Source: Deltaproteobacteria bacterium (lineage in GTDB: Bacteria; Myxococcota_A; UBA9160; UBA4427). Taken from it: a DNA stretch of 64,000 nt. The number at the start of each line of letters is the position of its first letter. The stretch's first letter is position 1. The stretch lies in NCBI GenBank assembly GCA_016713665.1, contig JADJOR010000005.1, forward strand, positions 868,001 through 932,000, read 5' to 3'. Below the pieces are notes generated by a model. It ran no database searches and was not told where the DNA came from. It saw only the letters and a list, made by a program, of their open reading frames with translations. Both the position numbers and the translations under genes were made by a program. Below are positions 7,930 to 17,216 of this stretch, one piece after another.

Positions 7930-10900
7930 AGACTTTGAGCGAGACCAAGCGGACCGAGACGAAGACCAGCGAGACGACGCGGCCCGTCGAGAAGCGGCGC
8001 ATCGAACGGCTGGCGATCGTGAATCGCGGCGAGGCGGCGGTGCGCTGTCTGCGGACGGCGAAGAGCCTGCGCGAACGCGAAGGCGGGGGTCTCGAGGTCA
8101 TCGCGCTCTTCACGGCGCCCGACCGCAACACGCCCTTCGTGCGCCAGGCCGACCGTGCGATCCTGATGCCGTCGCCGCGCGGCGCCGTCGCAAGCTACCT
8201 CGACCACGACGGCGTCCTCGCGGCGCTGAAGGAGACGAAGGCCGACGCCGTGTGGCCGGGCTGGGGCTTCGTCGCCGAGGACTCGACCTTCGTCGACCGG
8301 CTGGCGGCCGAGGGCATCCTCTTCCTCGGCCCGAGCGCCGACGCGATGCGCGCCCTCGGCGACAAGATCCAGTCGAAGCTCTTCGCCGAGCGCGCCGGCG
8401 TGCCGGTCTCGCCCTGGAACGGCGGCACGCTGCGCGACGAGCACGAGGCCCTCGAGCACGCCCATCGCATCGGCTTCCCGGTCGTGCTCAAGGCGACGGC
8501 CGGCGGCGGCGGCCGCGGCATCCGCGTCGTCGAGAAGCCCGAGGCCCTGGCCGACGCCTTCCGCTCGGCGACGGCCGAGGCGACGGCGGCCTTCGGAAAC
8601 GGCGCGCTCTTCGTCGAGGCGATGATCCGCGGCGGGCGACACATCGAAGTGCAGGTCGCCGCCGACAAGCACGGCCACGCCCGCGCCTTCGGCTGCCGAG
8701 ACTGCTCCGTCCAGCGCCGCCACCAGAAGGTCGTCGAGGAGGCGCCGCCGCCGGGGCTCTCCGACGCCCTGCTCGAGCGGATCGAGAACGCGGCCACGAA
8801 CCTCGTCCGCCACGTCGGCTACTGCGGCGTCGGCACGGTCGAGTTCCTGCTGCGCGGCGACGAGTTCTTCTTCCTCGAGGTGAACCCGCGCCTGCAGGTC
8901 GAGCATGGGCTCACCGAGCTGATCGCCGGCATCGACCTCGTCGAGATCCAGATCCGCATCGCCCGCGGCGAGTCGATCGCCGAGATCCCGCGCCAGCGCC
9001 GGGGCGTCGCCCTCGAGGCGCGTGTCTGCGCCGAAGATCCCGACGAGGGCTTCCTGCCGTCGCCCGGTCGCATCGTGCTCTTCGAGCCCGCCCTCGGGCC
9101 CCATACCCGCGTCGACTCCGGCGTGACGACCGGGACGGTCATCTCCTCGGACTTCGACTCGCTGATCGCGAAGGTGATCACCGTCGGTGAGAACCGGACC
9201 GAGTCGATCGCGCGGCTCGCGTGTGCGCTGCGGGACTTCGAGCTCGTCGTCGAAGGCGGCGCGACCAACAAGGGCTATCTGCTCGACATCCTCGCCGCGC
9301 CGGACTTCCAGGCGGGCGGCGTCGATACGCGCTGGCTCGACCGCTTCAGCGCCGAGCGACCGAGCCTCGTCGAGTCCCATCCGGAGCTCGCCCGCGACGC
9401 CCTCGTGGCGGCGGCGATCCTCTCCTACCAGCGCACCCGCGCGACGCTGCGCACCGGCGTCTTCAGCGGCCAGGGCGTCGGCAACCGGCTCCCGGCCTCG
9501 GAAGGCCAGCAGATCGATCTCTCCTTCGCGGGTGAGAGCTACCGGCTCAAGGTCTACGCGATCGGCTCGTGGCGCTACCGCGTCCATCTCGACGGCGTCG
9601 CCGTCGGCGCGACGATGCGGGAGGAGGGCTCGCACGCGGCGCGCCTCGTGATCGACGATCGCGTCCGGCGCGTCCACTACGACATCAACGACCGCGGGCT
9701 GCGCCTCGAGGTCGACGGCCATCCGCTGCGCTTCTCGTCGCAGACGGCGGGCCAGGTCCGCGCGGGCTCGCCGGCGGTGGTCGTGGCGCTCCACGTCGAG
9801 GTCGGGGCGACCGTCGCGGCGGGTCAGTCGCTGGGCCTGCTCGAAGCGATGAAGATGGAGATCGGCTTTCAGGCGCCGGTCGGGGGCACGGTCAAGGAGA
9901 TCCTCGTCCACAAGGGTCAGCAGGTCGCCGCGGGCGACGTGATCCTCGTGATCGAGGAGGCGGCGGACGACGCGGCGAGCGCCCGCGATCGCGTGCGCAT
10001 CGGGCTGCCGGAGCAGGTCGATCCGCTGGCGCTGCTCTTCCGGGCGAAGGGCGAGCGTCTGCTCGGGACGGCCGATCTGGTCGTGGCCGACGCCGCGCCG
10101 CTTTCCGAACGCCGCGTCGCGATCGACGCGGCGCGCGAAGAGATCCGCCGGGTCCTGCTCGGCTACGACGTGAATCCCGACCGCTCGGAGTCCCTCGCCG
10201 CGTTCCTCGAGGCGGGCATTCCCGAGACGATCTCGGACGGCTTCCGACGCGAGCTCTCGGAGATCCGCCACGAGCTCGCGACCTTCGCCGACGTCGAGGT
10301 CCTGACGATCCGCGCGCCCTCCGCGTCGATCTCGGGCCAATCCGGTCCCTCGAACAGCGCGCGACTGCGCATGTACGTGCGCCGCGTCGAGGCGGAAGGC
10401 TCGGGCATCGACGAGGACTACCTGGGCCTCGTGAAGGCGGCGCTCGCCCATTACGGCGTGACGGATCTGCAGCCGACCGACGCGCTGCGCCGCGCGCTGC
10501 TGCGCCTGTTGACCTGCGAGGCGGGGCGCGCTGCCCGGCTCGTGCTCGTGCTCGGCATCCTGCGCCGCATCACGGCGCTCGCGAGCCGCGGGATCTTCAT
10601 GGGCGACGACGAGCGGCTCGCGAAGGCGCTCCACCGCATCGCACGCATGCGGCCCCAGGTCACCGACGCCGTCGCCGACGCCGCCCTCGAAGCGTCCTAC
10701 GTCATCTTCCAGCAGCCGGGCATCGAGGAGCGCGCCCGGCGCTCTTCGAGCTCGGTCGAGCGCTGGCTCGCCCAGGCGGAGGTCGATCTCGTGGCGCCGC
10801 CGACGGGCGTGCTGCTCGAGGTCGCGTCGTCGCCGCGGCTCGTCTTCGAGCGGGTCGGGCGCTGGATCGGCGGCGAGGACTCCAATCGCCGGGCGATCGC

Positions 10901-13574
10901 GCTGGCGGCCCACGTCCAGCGGCGTTATGCGCCGTGCATCCCCGAGGCCTATCGCGCGGTGCGGGTCGACGGCGAGCCCATCCACTGCGTCGAGTACAAG
11001 GGTCGGGGCGTCGTGCTCGCGGCGACCGGTGCGCCGTCGCAGGCCGTCGTCTGGATGGATCGGCTCATGCGCGGCGCCGAGACGCTGCGGGAGCACGATC
11101 CCGAGACGCCGGTCCTCGCCCTCGAATACCTGATCCCCGCCGGCACCGGCGTCGACTGGGAATCGCTCCTCGGGGAGATCGAGGATCGCTACCGGGCCCA
11201 CGCGTTCGACTGGCGCATCACCGTCGGCTCGCTGACCTCCGACGGCGAGGGCGACATCTACCGGACCTTCGTCTGGCGCGGGGGTCGCCTCGAGCAGGCG
11301 ACCGAGCACTACGACCTGCATCCCGAGACGGCGCAGCGCATCGCCCTCCATCGCTACGTCGCCTTCGACCTCGAGCGACTTCAATCCGAGGAAGGCATCT
11401 ATGCCTTCCACGGCCGCGCGAAGAGCGCTCCCGGCGACGAGCGCATCTTCGTGCTCGCCGACGCCCGCGACCGCTCGCCCGAGCCCGGTCGCGAGCTCTA
11501 CCACCACCTCGCGACCTTCGAGCGCGTCTTCAACCGCGCGGCCCGGCGGCTGCGTACGATCCTGCAGATCCACGATCCGCGGCGACGGCTGCAATGGAAC
11601 CGGATCGCGATCTTCGTGGCGCCCTCGATCTTCATCGAGCCCGAGGTCGCGAACGACATCGCGCGGCGGCTCGCGCCGGCGACCCGCCATCTCGGCATCG
11701 AGAAGGTCGTCGTCCGCCTGAACCGCCTCGACCGCGCGCGACCGGACGAGCCGGCCTCGCCCTACGAGCTCGTCATCAGCGACACCGGCGAGCAGCTCGA
11801 GCTGCTCTGGCGCGAGCCCCACGACGAGGCGCTGATGCCGGCGCAGGAGTACGAGCGCAAGGTCGTCGCCGCGCGCCATCGCCGCCTCATCTATCCCTAC
11901 GAGATCGTGAAGATGCTGATCTCCGACTCGCCCGACGCGTCGGGGGGCGAGGGCTCCTTCGAGGAATACGACCTCGATCCGAAGAGCCCGCAGCCCCGGG
12001 CGATCAGCGTCGCGGGCCGGCCCTACGGTCAGAACAAGGCGGCCGTCGTCTTCGGTCTCGTCCGCACACCGACCGAGAAGGTGCCGGAGGGCATGCTCCG
12101 GGTGCTCGTGCTCTCCGATCCGACGATGGGCATGGGCGCGCTCTCCGCGCCCGAATGCGATCGCCTGGTCGCGGCCTTCGACCTGGCGGAGTCGCTGGGC
12201 GTGCCCTTCGAGTGGGTGCCGGTCTCGTCCGGCGCCAAGATCGCGATGGACAGCGGCACCGAGAACCTCGATGCCACGGCCCGCGTCGTGCGCCGGATCG
12301 TGAACTTCACCCAGGCGGGCGGCGTGGTGAACGTCATCGTCTCGGGCGTGAACGTCGGCGCGCAGAGCTATTTCGACGCGCTCGCCACGATGCTGATGCA
12401 TACCCGGGGCGTGCTCATCATGACGCAGAGCGCGTCGATGGTGCTCACCGGCCGCGCGGCCCTCGAGGCATCGGGCGCGGTGTCGGCCGAGGACGAGATC
12501 GCGATCGGCGGCTTCGAGCGGATCATGGGCCCGAACGGCGAGGCGCAGTACTACGCGCGCAGCCTCGTCGACGCCTATCGGATCCTCTACGAGCACTACC
12601 GCTACAGCTACGTCGTGCCCGGGGAGAAGGGCCCGCGGCTGCTCGCGACCCGCGACGAGCGCCAGCGCTCGATCGCCGCGAGCCCGCTTGCCGCCGGCGA
12701 TGCGGACGGCCTCACGACCGTCGGCGAGCTCTTCGACGACGAGACGAATCCCGGGCGCAAGCGACCCTTCGCGATGCGCGCCGTCATGCGCGCCGTGATC
12801 GACATCGACGGCGGCTATCTCGAGCGCTGGAACGCCTGGGTCGGCGGCGAGACGGCGATCGTCTGGGACGCCCACGTCGGCGGCCAGCCGGTCACGCTGA
12901 TCGGCATCGAGAGCCAGAACGTCCCGCGCGACGGCTTCCATCCGGCCGACGGGCCCGACAGCTGGAACGGCGGCACGCTCTTCCCGCAGTCGTCGAAGAA
13001 GGTGGCGCGGGCGATCAACGCGGCGTCGGGCAATCGGCCGGTCGTCGTGCTGGCGAATCTGTCGGGCTTCGACGGCTCGCCGGAGTCGCTGCGCAAGATC
13101 CAGCTCGAGAACGGCGCCGAGATCGCGCGGGCGGTCGTGAACTTCCGCGGGCCGATCTACTTCGCGGTCGTGTCGCGCTACCACGGCGGGGCCTACGTCG
13201 TCTTCTCGCAGGAGCTGAACGACGAGCTGAAGGCGGTGGCGCTCTCGGGCTCGTACGCGTCGGTGATCGGCGGCGGGCCGGCGGCGGCGGTCGTGTTCAG
13301 TCGCGAGGTCGCGGCGCAGGCCCTCGACGATCCGCGGGTCAAGGACAAGTCCGAGCTCGTGCGGCGACAGCCGAACGAGGAGAACCGCTCGGCCCTCGAC
13401 GCCGTTCTGCGCGAGGTCACCCTCGAGAAGCAGGCGTCGGTCGCGGCGGAGTTCGACGCGATCCACAACGTCGAGCGCGCGCGCCAGGTCGGCTCGCTGT
13501 CGGAGATCCTCGATCCCGCGAATCTGCGGGGGGCCCTGATCGAGTCGCTCGAGCTCTCGCGCCGGGGCCTGTGA
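7926..13574 (+). CDS. Single-chain, eukaryote-type acetyl-CoA/acyl-CoA carboxylase
   Basis: This 1882-residue multidomain enzyme should make malonyl-CoA. In order: biotin carboxylase (about 20-480; GGGGRG near 193, EVNPRLQVEH near 319), a biotinyl carrier domain with biotin Lys643 in EAMKM, a long central region (about 700-1350) whose RRLQWNRIAIFVAPSIF stretch resembles the eukaryotic ACC central domain, and a fused carboxyltransferase (about 1360-1860; YGQNKAAVVFG, SSGAKIAM, LANLSGFDG, SVIGGGPAA). Most bacteria use four separate ACC subunits, and this layout is that of eukaryotic cytosolic ACC. The ATG at 7926 is chosen over a GTG at 7887 because it overlaps the previous stop and follows GGAAG. 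Its place in the operon implies dedicated malonyl-CoA supply. Confidence 0.9.
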   Translation: MKTLSETKRTETKTSETTRPVEKRRIERLAIVNRGEAAVRCLRTAKSLREREGGGLEVIALFTAPDRNTPFVRQADRAILMPSPRGAVASYLDHDGVLAALKETKADAVWPGWGFVAEDSTFVDRLAAEGILFLGPSADAMRALGDKIQSKLFAERAGVPVSPWNGGTLRDEHEALEHAHRIGFPVVLKATAGGGGRGIRVVEKPEALADAFRSATAEATAAFGNGALFVEAMIRGGRHIEVQVAADKHGHARAFGCRDCSVQRRHQKVVEEAPPPGLSDALLERIENAATNLVRHVGYCGVGTVEFLLRGDEFFFLEVNPRLQVEHGLTELIAGIDLVEIQIRIARGESIAEIPRQRRGVALEARVCAEDPDEGFLPSPGRIVLFEPALGPHTRVDSGVTTGTVISSDFDSLIAKVITVGENRTESIARLACALRDFELVVEGGATNKGYLLDILAAPDFQAGGVDTRWLDRFSAERPSLVESHPELARDALVAAAILSYQRTRATLRTGVFSGQGVGNRLPASEGQQIDLSFAGESYRLKVYAIGSWRYRVHLDGVAVGATMREEGSHAARLVIDDRVRRVHYDINDRGLRLEVDGHPLRFSSQTAGQVRAGSPAVVVALHVEVGATVAAGQSLGLLEAMKMEIGFQAPVGGTVKEILVHKGQQVAAGDVILVIEEAADDAASARDRVRIGLPEQVDPLALLFRAKGERLLGTADLVVADAAPLSERRVAIDAAREEIRRVLLGYDVNPDRSESLAAFLEAGIPETISDGFRRELSEIRHELATFADVEVLTIRAPSASISGQSGPSNSARLRMYVRRVEAEGSGIDEDYLGLVKAALAHYGVTDLQPTDALRRALLRLLTCEAGRAARLVLVLGILRRITALASRGIFMGDDERLAKALHRIARMRPQVTDAVADAALEASYVIFQQPGIEERARRSSSSVERWLAQAEVDLVAPPTGVLLEVASSPRLVFERVGRWIGGEDSNRRAIALAAHVQRRYAPCIPEAYRAVRVDGEPIHCVEYKGRGVVLAATGAPSQAVVWMDRLMRGAETLREHDPETPVLALEYLIPAGTGVDWESLLGEIEDRYRAHAFDWRITVGSLTSDGEGDIYRTFVWRGGRLEQATEHYDLHPETAQRIALHRYVAFDLERLQSEEGIYAFHGRAKSAPGDERIFVLADARDRSPEPGRELYHHLATFERVFNRAARRLRTILQIHDPRRRLQWNRIAIFVAPSIFIEPEVANDIARRLAPATRHLGIEKVVVRLNRLDRARPDEPASPYELVISDTGEQLELLWREPHDEALMPAQEYERKVVAARHRRLIYPYEIVKMLISDSPDASGGEGSFEEYDLDPKSPQPRAISVAGRPYGQNKAAVVFGLVRTPTEKVPEGMLRVLVLSDPTMGMGALSAPECDRLVAAFDLAESLGVPFEWVPVSSGAKIAMDSGTENLDATARVVRRIVNFTQAGGVVNVIVSGVNVGAQSYFDALATMLMHTRGVLIMTQSASMVLTGRAALEASGAVSAEDEIAIGGFERIMGPNGEAQYYARSLVDAYRILYEHYRYSYVVPGEKGPRLLATRDERQRSIAASPLAAGDADGLTTVGELFDDETNPGRKRPFAMRAVMRAVIDIDGGYLERWNAWVGGETAIVWDAHVGGQPVTLIGIESQNVPRDGFHPADGPDSWNGGTLFPQSSKKVARAINAASGNRPVVVLANLSGFDGSPESLRKIQLENGAEIARAVVNFRGPIYFAVVSRYHGGAYVVFSQELNDELKAVALSGSYASVIGGGPAAAVVFSREVAAQALDDPRVKDKSELVRRQPNEENRSALDAVLREVTLEKQASVAAEFDAIHNVERARQVGSLSEILDPANLRGALIESLELSRRGL

Positions 13575-13584
13575 CGGCGGCGCC

Positions 13585-14529
13585 GTGAAGGGCGCACGGG
13601 CGGGGTCGATCGAATGGGGGATCGCCGGGCTGACCTGCGTCGCCGGGCGGCTTCCCCTCGATCGCTCCCTCGCCGTCGCCGCGGCGTTCGGACGCCTCTG
13701 GGTCCGCGTCGGCGGGCCGCGGACGCGCAGGGTCCGGGAGGCCCTCGCGCGCGCCCTGCCGGAGCTTTCGCCGAGCGAGCACGCCCGCCTGACCCGCGAG
13801 GTCTTCGTGAACCTCGCCCAGGGGCTCGTCGAGCTGCTGGTCCTGCGCGGAGCGCAGCGCGCGGCGCTCCTCGAGCGGGTCGAGGTCGTGGGCCTCGAGC
13901 ACGCCCGGGCCGCCGAAGCGGCCGCGCCCGCCGGCGGACTGCTCGTCGTGACGGCCCATCTCGGCAACTGGGAGCTCGCCTGCGCGAAGGTCGCGGCGCT
14001 CGGCTTTCCCGTCTCGGTCGTCTACCGCGGGCTGCAGACCGAGGCCCTCGACCGCGCGCTCTTCGCGCTCCGCGCCCGGGCCGGGGAAGAGCCCGGGGGC
14101 GTCCCCGTCGAGCAGATCAAGCTCGGGCGCGCGGGGCTGCCGGTTGCCCGGGCGCTCGCGGCCGGACGCAAGGTCCTCGTCCTGCTCGATCAGAACGCGG
14201 ATCGGGAGGAGGGGGTCTTCGTACCCTTCTTCGGGCAGCCCGCCTGTACCCGCTCGGGTCCCGTCGCGCTCGCGGCGCTGCGGGGTGTGCCCGTCCTGAC
14301 CGCCTTCATCCGGCGGGAGGCGGGCGGTCGCCGGCACCGGCTCGAGATCGGGCCCCCTCTCGCCCTCGAGCCCGGCGCCGCCGACGACGAGGCGGTCCTG
14401 CGCCGGAACGTCGCCCGGGTGACCCGCGCGATCGAGGAGGCGATCCGCCGCGATCCCGGGCAGTGGATCTGGCTCCATCGGCGCTGGCGGACCCGGCCGC
14501 GGCCCGGGGATCCGGTCGAGGGCGACTGA
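13585..14529 (+). CDS. LpxL/HtrB-type lysophospholipid acyltransferase family protein
   Basis: A 314-residue protein of the lipid A biosynthesis acyltransferase family. The catalytic HxxxxE motif is TAHLGNWELA (near residue 128), followed by VLVLLDQNAD and the VPFFGQPA segment typical of LpxL/LpxM and related enzymes. These enzymes move acyl chains from acyl-ACP onto lipid A or other glycolipids at the inner membrane. The GTG at 13585 lies 10 bases after the carboxylase stop, so it belongs to the operon. It is the second acyltransferase there and the best hint that the product is attached to an envelope lipid. The acceptor is unknown. Confidence 0.85.
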   Translation: MKGARAGSIEWGIAGLTCVAGRLPLDRSLAVAAAFGRLWVRVGGPRTRRVREALARALPELSPSEHARLTREVFVNLAQGLVELLVLRGAQRAALLERVEVVGLEHARAAEAAAPAGGLLVVTAHLGNWELACAKVAALGFPVSVVYRGLQTEALDRALFALRARAGEEPGGVPVEQIKLGRAGLPVARALAAGRKVLVLLDQNADREEGVFVPFFGQPACTRSGPVALAALRGVPVLTAFIRREAGGRRHRLEIGPPLALEPGAADDEAVLRRNVARVTRAIEEAIRRDPGQWIWLHRRWRTRPRPGDPVEGD

Positions 14530-14604
14530 GCGAGGCGTTTGCAGGGGCCCGAGCGCGTGTGTGATGATCCCCGCCTGGCTCGCCCGTCGCGGCCGAGGGT
14601 CTCC

Positions 14605-15858
14605 ATGTCCCAGAGCGAAGCAACCAGCGCCCCCGTGCCCGTGCTGCCCGCGCCCACCCGGGTGGAGGCCGAGCGCTGGGTCGCGGGCGTCGTCGCGGGC
14701 GGCGCGTTCGCGCCGGGGCAGGCCGAGTCGCTGGGCCGCGCGCTGCGCGACGCGTCGATCCGGGCGGTGCTCGCCGAGGGCGCCCTCGCGATCAAGCGCA
14801 GCCAGACCGCCGACCGGGTCACCGTCTCCCGCAACATCTTCATCCCGCTGACCAATCTCTGCCGCAACCGCTGCTCCTACTGCACCTTCGCGAAGCTGCC
14901 CGACTCCCCCGAAGCCCATACCTACAGCCTCGACGAGGTCGAGGAGGTCGTGCGCGGCGGCGTCGCGACGGGCTGCATCGAGGCGCTGATGTGTCTCGGC
15001 GACAAGCCGGAGGTCGCCTACGGGAGCTACCGTGAGGATCTCGAGAAGCGGGGCTATTCGAGCACGACGGACCTGATCTACGAAGCGTGTCGCCGGGCGG
15101 TGTCGCTCGGCATGCTGCCGCATACCAATGCCGGCATCCTGTCGCGCGAAGAGCTCGTCCGCCTGCGCCCGGTCAACGCCTCGATGGGCCTCATGCTCGA
15201 GACGACGAGCGTCCGCCTGCGCCAGAAGGGCGGCCCGCATTTCCATGCACCCGACAAGGAGCCCGCGACCCGCATCCGCATGCACGAGATCGCGGGCGAG
15301 CTCAAGATCCCGTTCACGAGCGGCATGCTGCTCGGGATCGGCGAGAACGACGCCGAGCGCGTCGACACGCTCCAGACGATCGCCCGGCACGCGGCCCGCT
15401 ACGGCCACATCCAGGAAGCGATCATCCAGCCCTTCCATCCGAAGCCGGGTACGAAGATGCGCGCGGCCTCGCCGCTCGAGGACGACGTCGTCGTCGGCTG
15501 GGTCGCCCTCGCGCGCCTGATCCTGCCGCCCGTGGTCCACGTCCAGGCGCCGCCGAATCTCGGCTCGAACATGCTGCCGCGGCTGCTCGCCGCGGGCGTC
15601 GACGATTGGGGCGGCGTCTCGCCCGTCACCGTCGACTTCATCAATCCCGAAGCGCCGTGGCCGGCGCTGCGCCAGCTCCGCGAGGAGACCGAGGCGGCCG
15701 GCTTCGAGCTCCGGGAGCGGGGGCCCGTATACCCCGAGTTCATTCTCGAGAAGCCCGATTTCTTCGATCCGCAAGTGCGGGTCCTGCTGCCGAACCATGC
15801 CAACGACGAGGGCTATGCGCAGCGGAGAAACGACCAGTCCAACGAGGAGGCCGCTTGA
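14605..15858 (+). CDS. cofG: CofG: FO synthase subunit 1 (radical SAM)
   Basis: A 417-residue radical SAM enzyme with the cluster motif CRNRCSYC (CxxxCxxC) about residue 90. The length, a following TFAKLPDSPEA segment and the pairing with CofH identify it as 7,8-didemethyl-8-hydroxy-5-deazariboflavin (FO) synthase subunit CofG. FO is the chromophore of coenzyme F420. The ATG at 14605 has GAGGG 5-10 bases upstream; a longer frame from 14539 would overlap non-conserved sequence. It follows the lipid operon after 75 bases and is one base from cofH. Actinobacteria usually have the fused FbiC, so split genes argue against an actinobacterial origin. Confidence 0.9.
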   Translation: MSQSEATSAPVPVLPAPTRVEAERWVAGVVAGGAFAPGQAESLGRALRDASIRAVLAEGALAIKRSQTADRVTVSRNIFIPLTNLCRNRCSYCTFAKLPDSPEAHTYSLDEVEEVVRGGVATGCIEALMCLGDKPEVAYGSYREDLEKRGYSSTTDLIYEACRRAVSLGMLPHTNAGILSREELVRLRPVNASMGLMLETTSVRLRQKGGPHFHAPDKEPATRIRMHEIAGELKIPFTSGMLLGIGENDAERVDTLQTIARHAARYGHIQEAIIQPFHPKPGTKMRAASPLEDDVVVGWVALARLILPPVVHVQAPPNLGSNMLPRLLAAGVDDWGGVSPVTVDFINPEAPWPALRQLREETEAAGFELRERGPVYPEFILEKPDFFDPQVRVLLPNHANDEGYAQRRNDQSNEEAA

Positions 15859-15859
15859 C

Positions 15860-17158
15860 ATGCTCGATCGACTCACATCCGCCGTATCCGCCGACGTCCG
15901 CGGCCTGCTCGACCGTGCCCTCGAGAAGCGCGAGCTCTCGACCGCCGACGCGGAGCGCCTGCTCCAGGTCCACGGCCTCGACTTCCACGCGCTGATCGCC
16001 GCCGCCGACTACGCGCGGCGCGAGGATCGCGGCGACGACGTGACCTACGTCGTCTGCCGCAACATCAACTTCACGAACGTCTGCTACGTCGGCTGCTCGT
16101 TCTGCGGCTTCGCCCGCCACAAGGACGACCACGAGGACGCGTTCGATCGGAGCCACGCCGAGATCCTCTCGAAATGCGAGGACGCGATCGCGCGCGGGGC
16201 GACCGAGGTCTGCATCCAGGGCGGCATCCATCCCAACAAGGACCACACCCACTACCGCGACATCCTGCGCGCGATCAAGGCGGTGTACCCGAAGCTCCAC
16301 ATCCACGCCTACTCGCCGGAGGAGATCGACTTCGGCCACAAGAAGAGCGGGATGAAGCTCTCCGAGTACCTGCAGTGGCTCGTCGACGCGGGCCTCGACA
16401 CGATGCCGGGGACGGCGGCGGAGATCCTCGACGACGAGGTGCGCGACATCCTCTCGCCGAAGAAGCTCAAGACCGCGCGCTGGGTCGAGATCGTCCGGAC
16501 GGCCCACCAGATCGGCCTGCGCTCGACCTCGACGCTCATGTACGGCCACATCGAGAAGCCCCGCCACATCGCGGCCCACATGAACCTGATCCGCGAGATC
16601 CAGAAGGAGACCGGCGGGTTCACCGAGTTCGTCCCCCTCGGCTTCATCCACGAGCGCAACCTCCTCTACAACCTGCTCGGCTCGCGCCCCGGTCCGTCGA
16701 TGGAAGAGGACCTGCGCATCATCGCCGTGGCGCGGCTCTTCATGCGGCCGTGGATCGAGAACATCCAGGTCTCCTGGGTCAAGATGGGCCACAAGCTCGG
16801 GCAGATGGCGCTCTGCGCCGGCGCGAACGACTTCGGCGGGACCTTGATGGAGGAGTCGATCAGCCGCGAGTCGGGGGCCGACTTCGGCGAGAACACGCCG
16901 CCCGAGGAGTTCCGCCGCCTGATCCGGGAGATCGGTCGGGTGCCCGTCGAGCGGACGACGCTCTATGGTGTCGTCCAGCGCTTCGACGATCCGCGCCTGG
17001 ATCCCCCGTCGCGGGAGCCGCAGAAGTCGGTCGATCTCTCGGGCCCCGCGCGCTGGCGCAAGTCGCTCGAATCGGCGGCGGCGCGTGCGGCGGATGCGCC
17101 GGCCGATGCGCTGGCGGATGCGTTGGCCGAGGCTCCGGCGGTCGCCGTCCGGGCCTAG
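15860..17158 (+). CDS. cofH: CofH: FO synthase subunit 2 (radical SAM)
   Basis: A 432-residue radical SAM protein with cluster motif CYVGCSFC near residue 74, then FARHKDD and CIQGGIHP, all typical of CofH (5-amino-6-(D-ribitylamino)uracil--L-tyrosine 4-hydroxyphenyl transferase). It supplies the tyrosine-derived half of FO, and CofG closes the ring. ATG 15860 follows GAGGAGG with 9 bases of spacing and begins one base after the cofG stop. The last 30 residues are an Ala/Asp-rich tail (ADAPADALADALAEAP) that looks like a disordered extension. No other F420 gene (fbiA, fbiB, fbiD) is in the window. Confidence 0.92.
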   Translation: MLDRLTSAVSADVRGLLDRALEKRELSTADAERLLQVHGLDFHALIAAADYARREDRGDDVTYVVCRNINFTNVCYVGCSFCGFARHKDDHEDAFDRSHAEILSKCEDAIARGATEVCIQGGIHPNKDHTHYRDILRAIKAVYPKLHIHAYSPEEIDFGHKKSGMKLSEYLQWLVDAGLDTMPGTAAEILDDEVRDILSPKKLKTARWVEIVRTAHQIGLRSTSTLMYGHIEKPRHIAAHMNLIREIQKETGGFTEFVPLGFIHERNLLYNLLGSRPGPSMEEDLRIIAVARLFMRPWIENIQVSWVKMGHKLGQMALCAGANDFGGTLMEESISRESGADFGENTPPEEFRRLIREIGRVPVERTTLYGVVQRFDDPRLDPPSREPQKSVDLSGPARWRKSLESAAARAADAPADALADALAEAPAVAVRA

Positions 17159-17168
17159 CGCTCGAGGG

Positions 17169-17182
17169 GCCGCTCTCGCGGC
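17169..17182. terminator. Short hairpin between convergent cofH and dnaA
   Basis: GCCGC (17169-17173), loop TCTC, GCGGC (17178-17182) lies in the 58-base gap between the ends of cofH and dnaA. The position is right for a shared terminator, but the stem is short and has no T-run on either strand. Treat as tentative. Confidence 0.3.
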
Positions 17183-17216
17183 TCATCGGACGCGTGCGCC
17201 GCGGTCCGTTCCGAGA

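Noticed and set aside
7728..13967. Very long open frame antisense to the carboxylase gene
   Set aside because: It mirrors a high-GC gene, has Arg/Asp/Ala-rich low-complexity sequence without motifs, while the plus strand has full domain structure.
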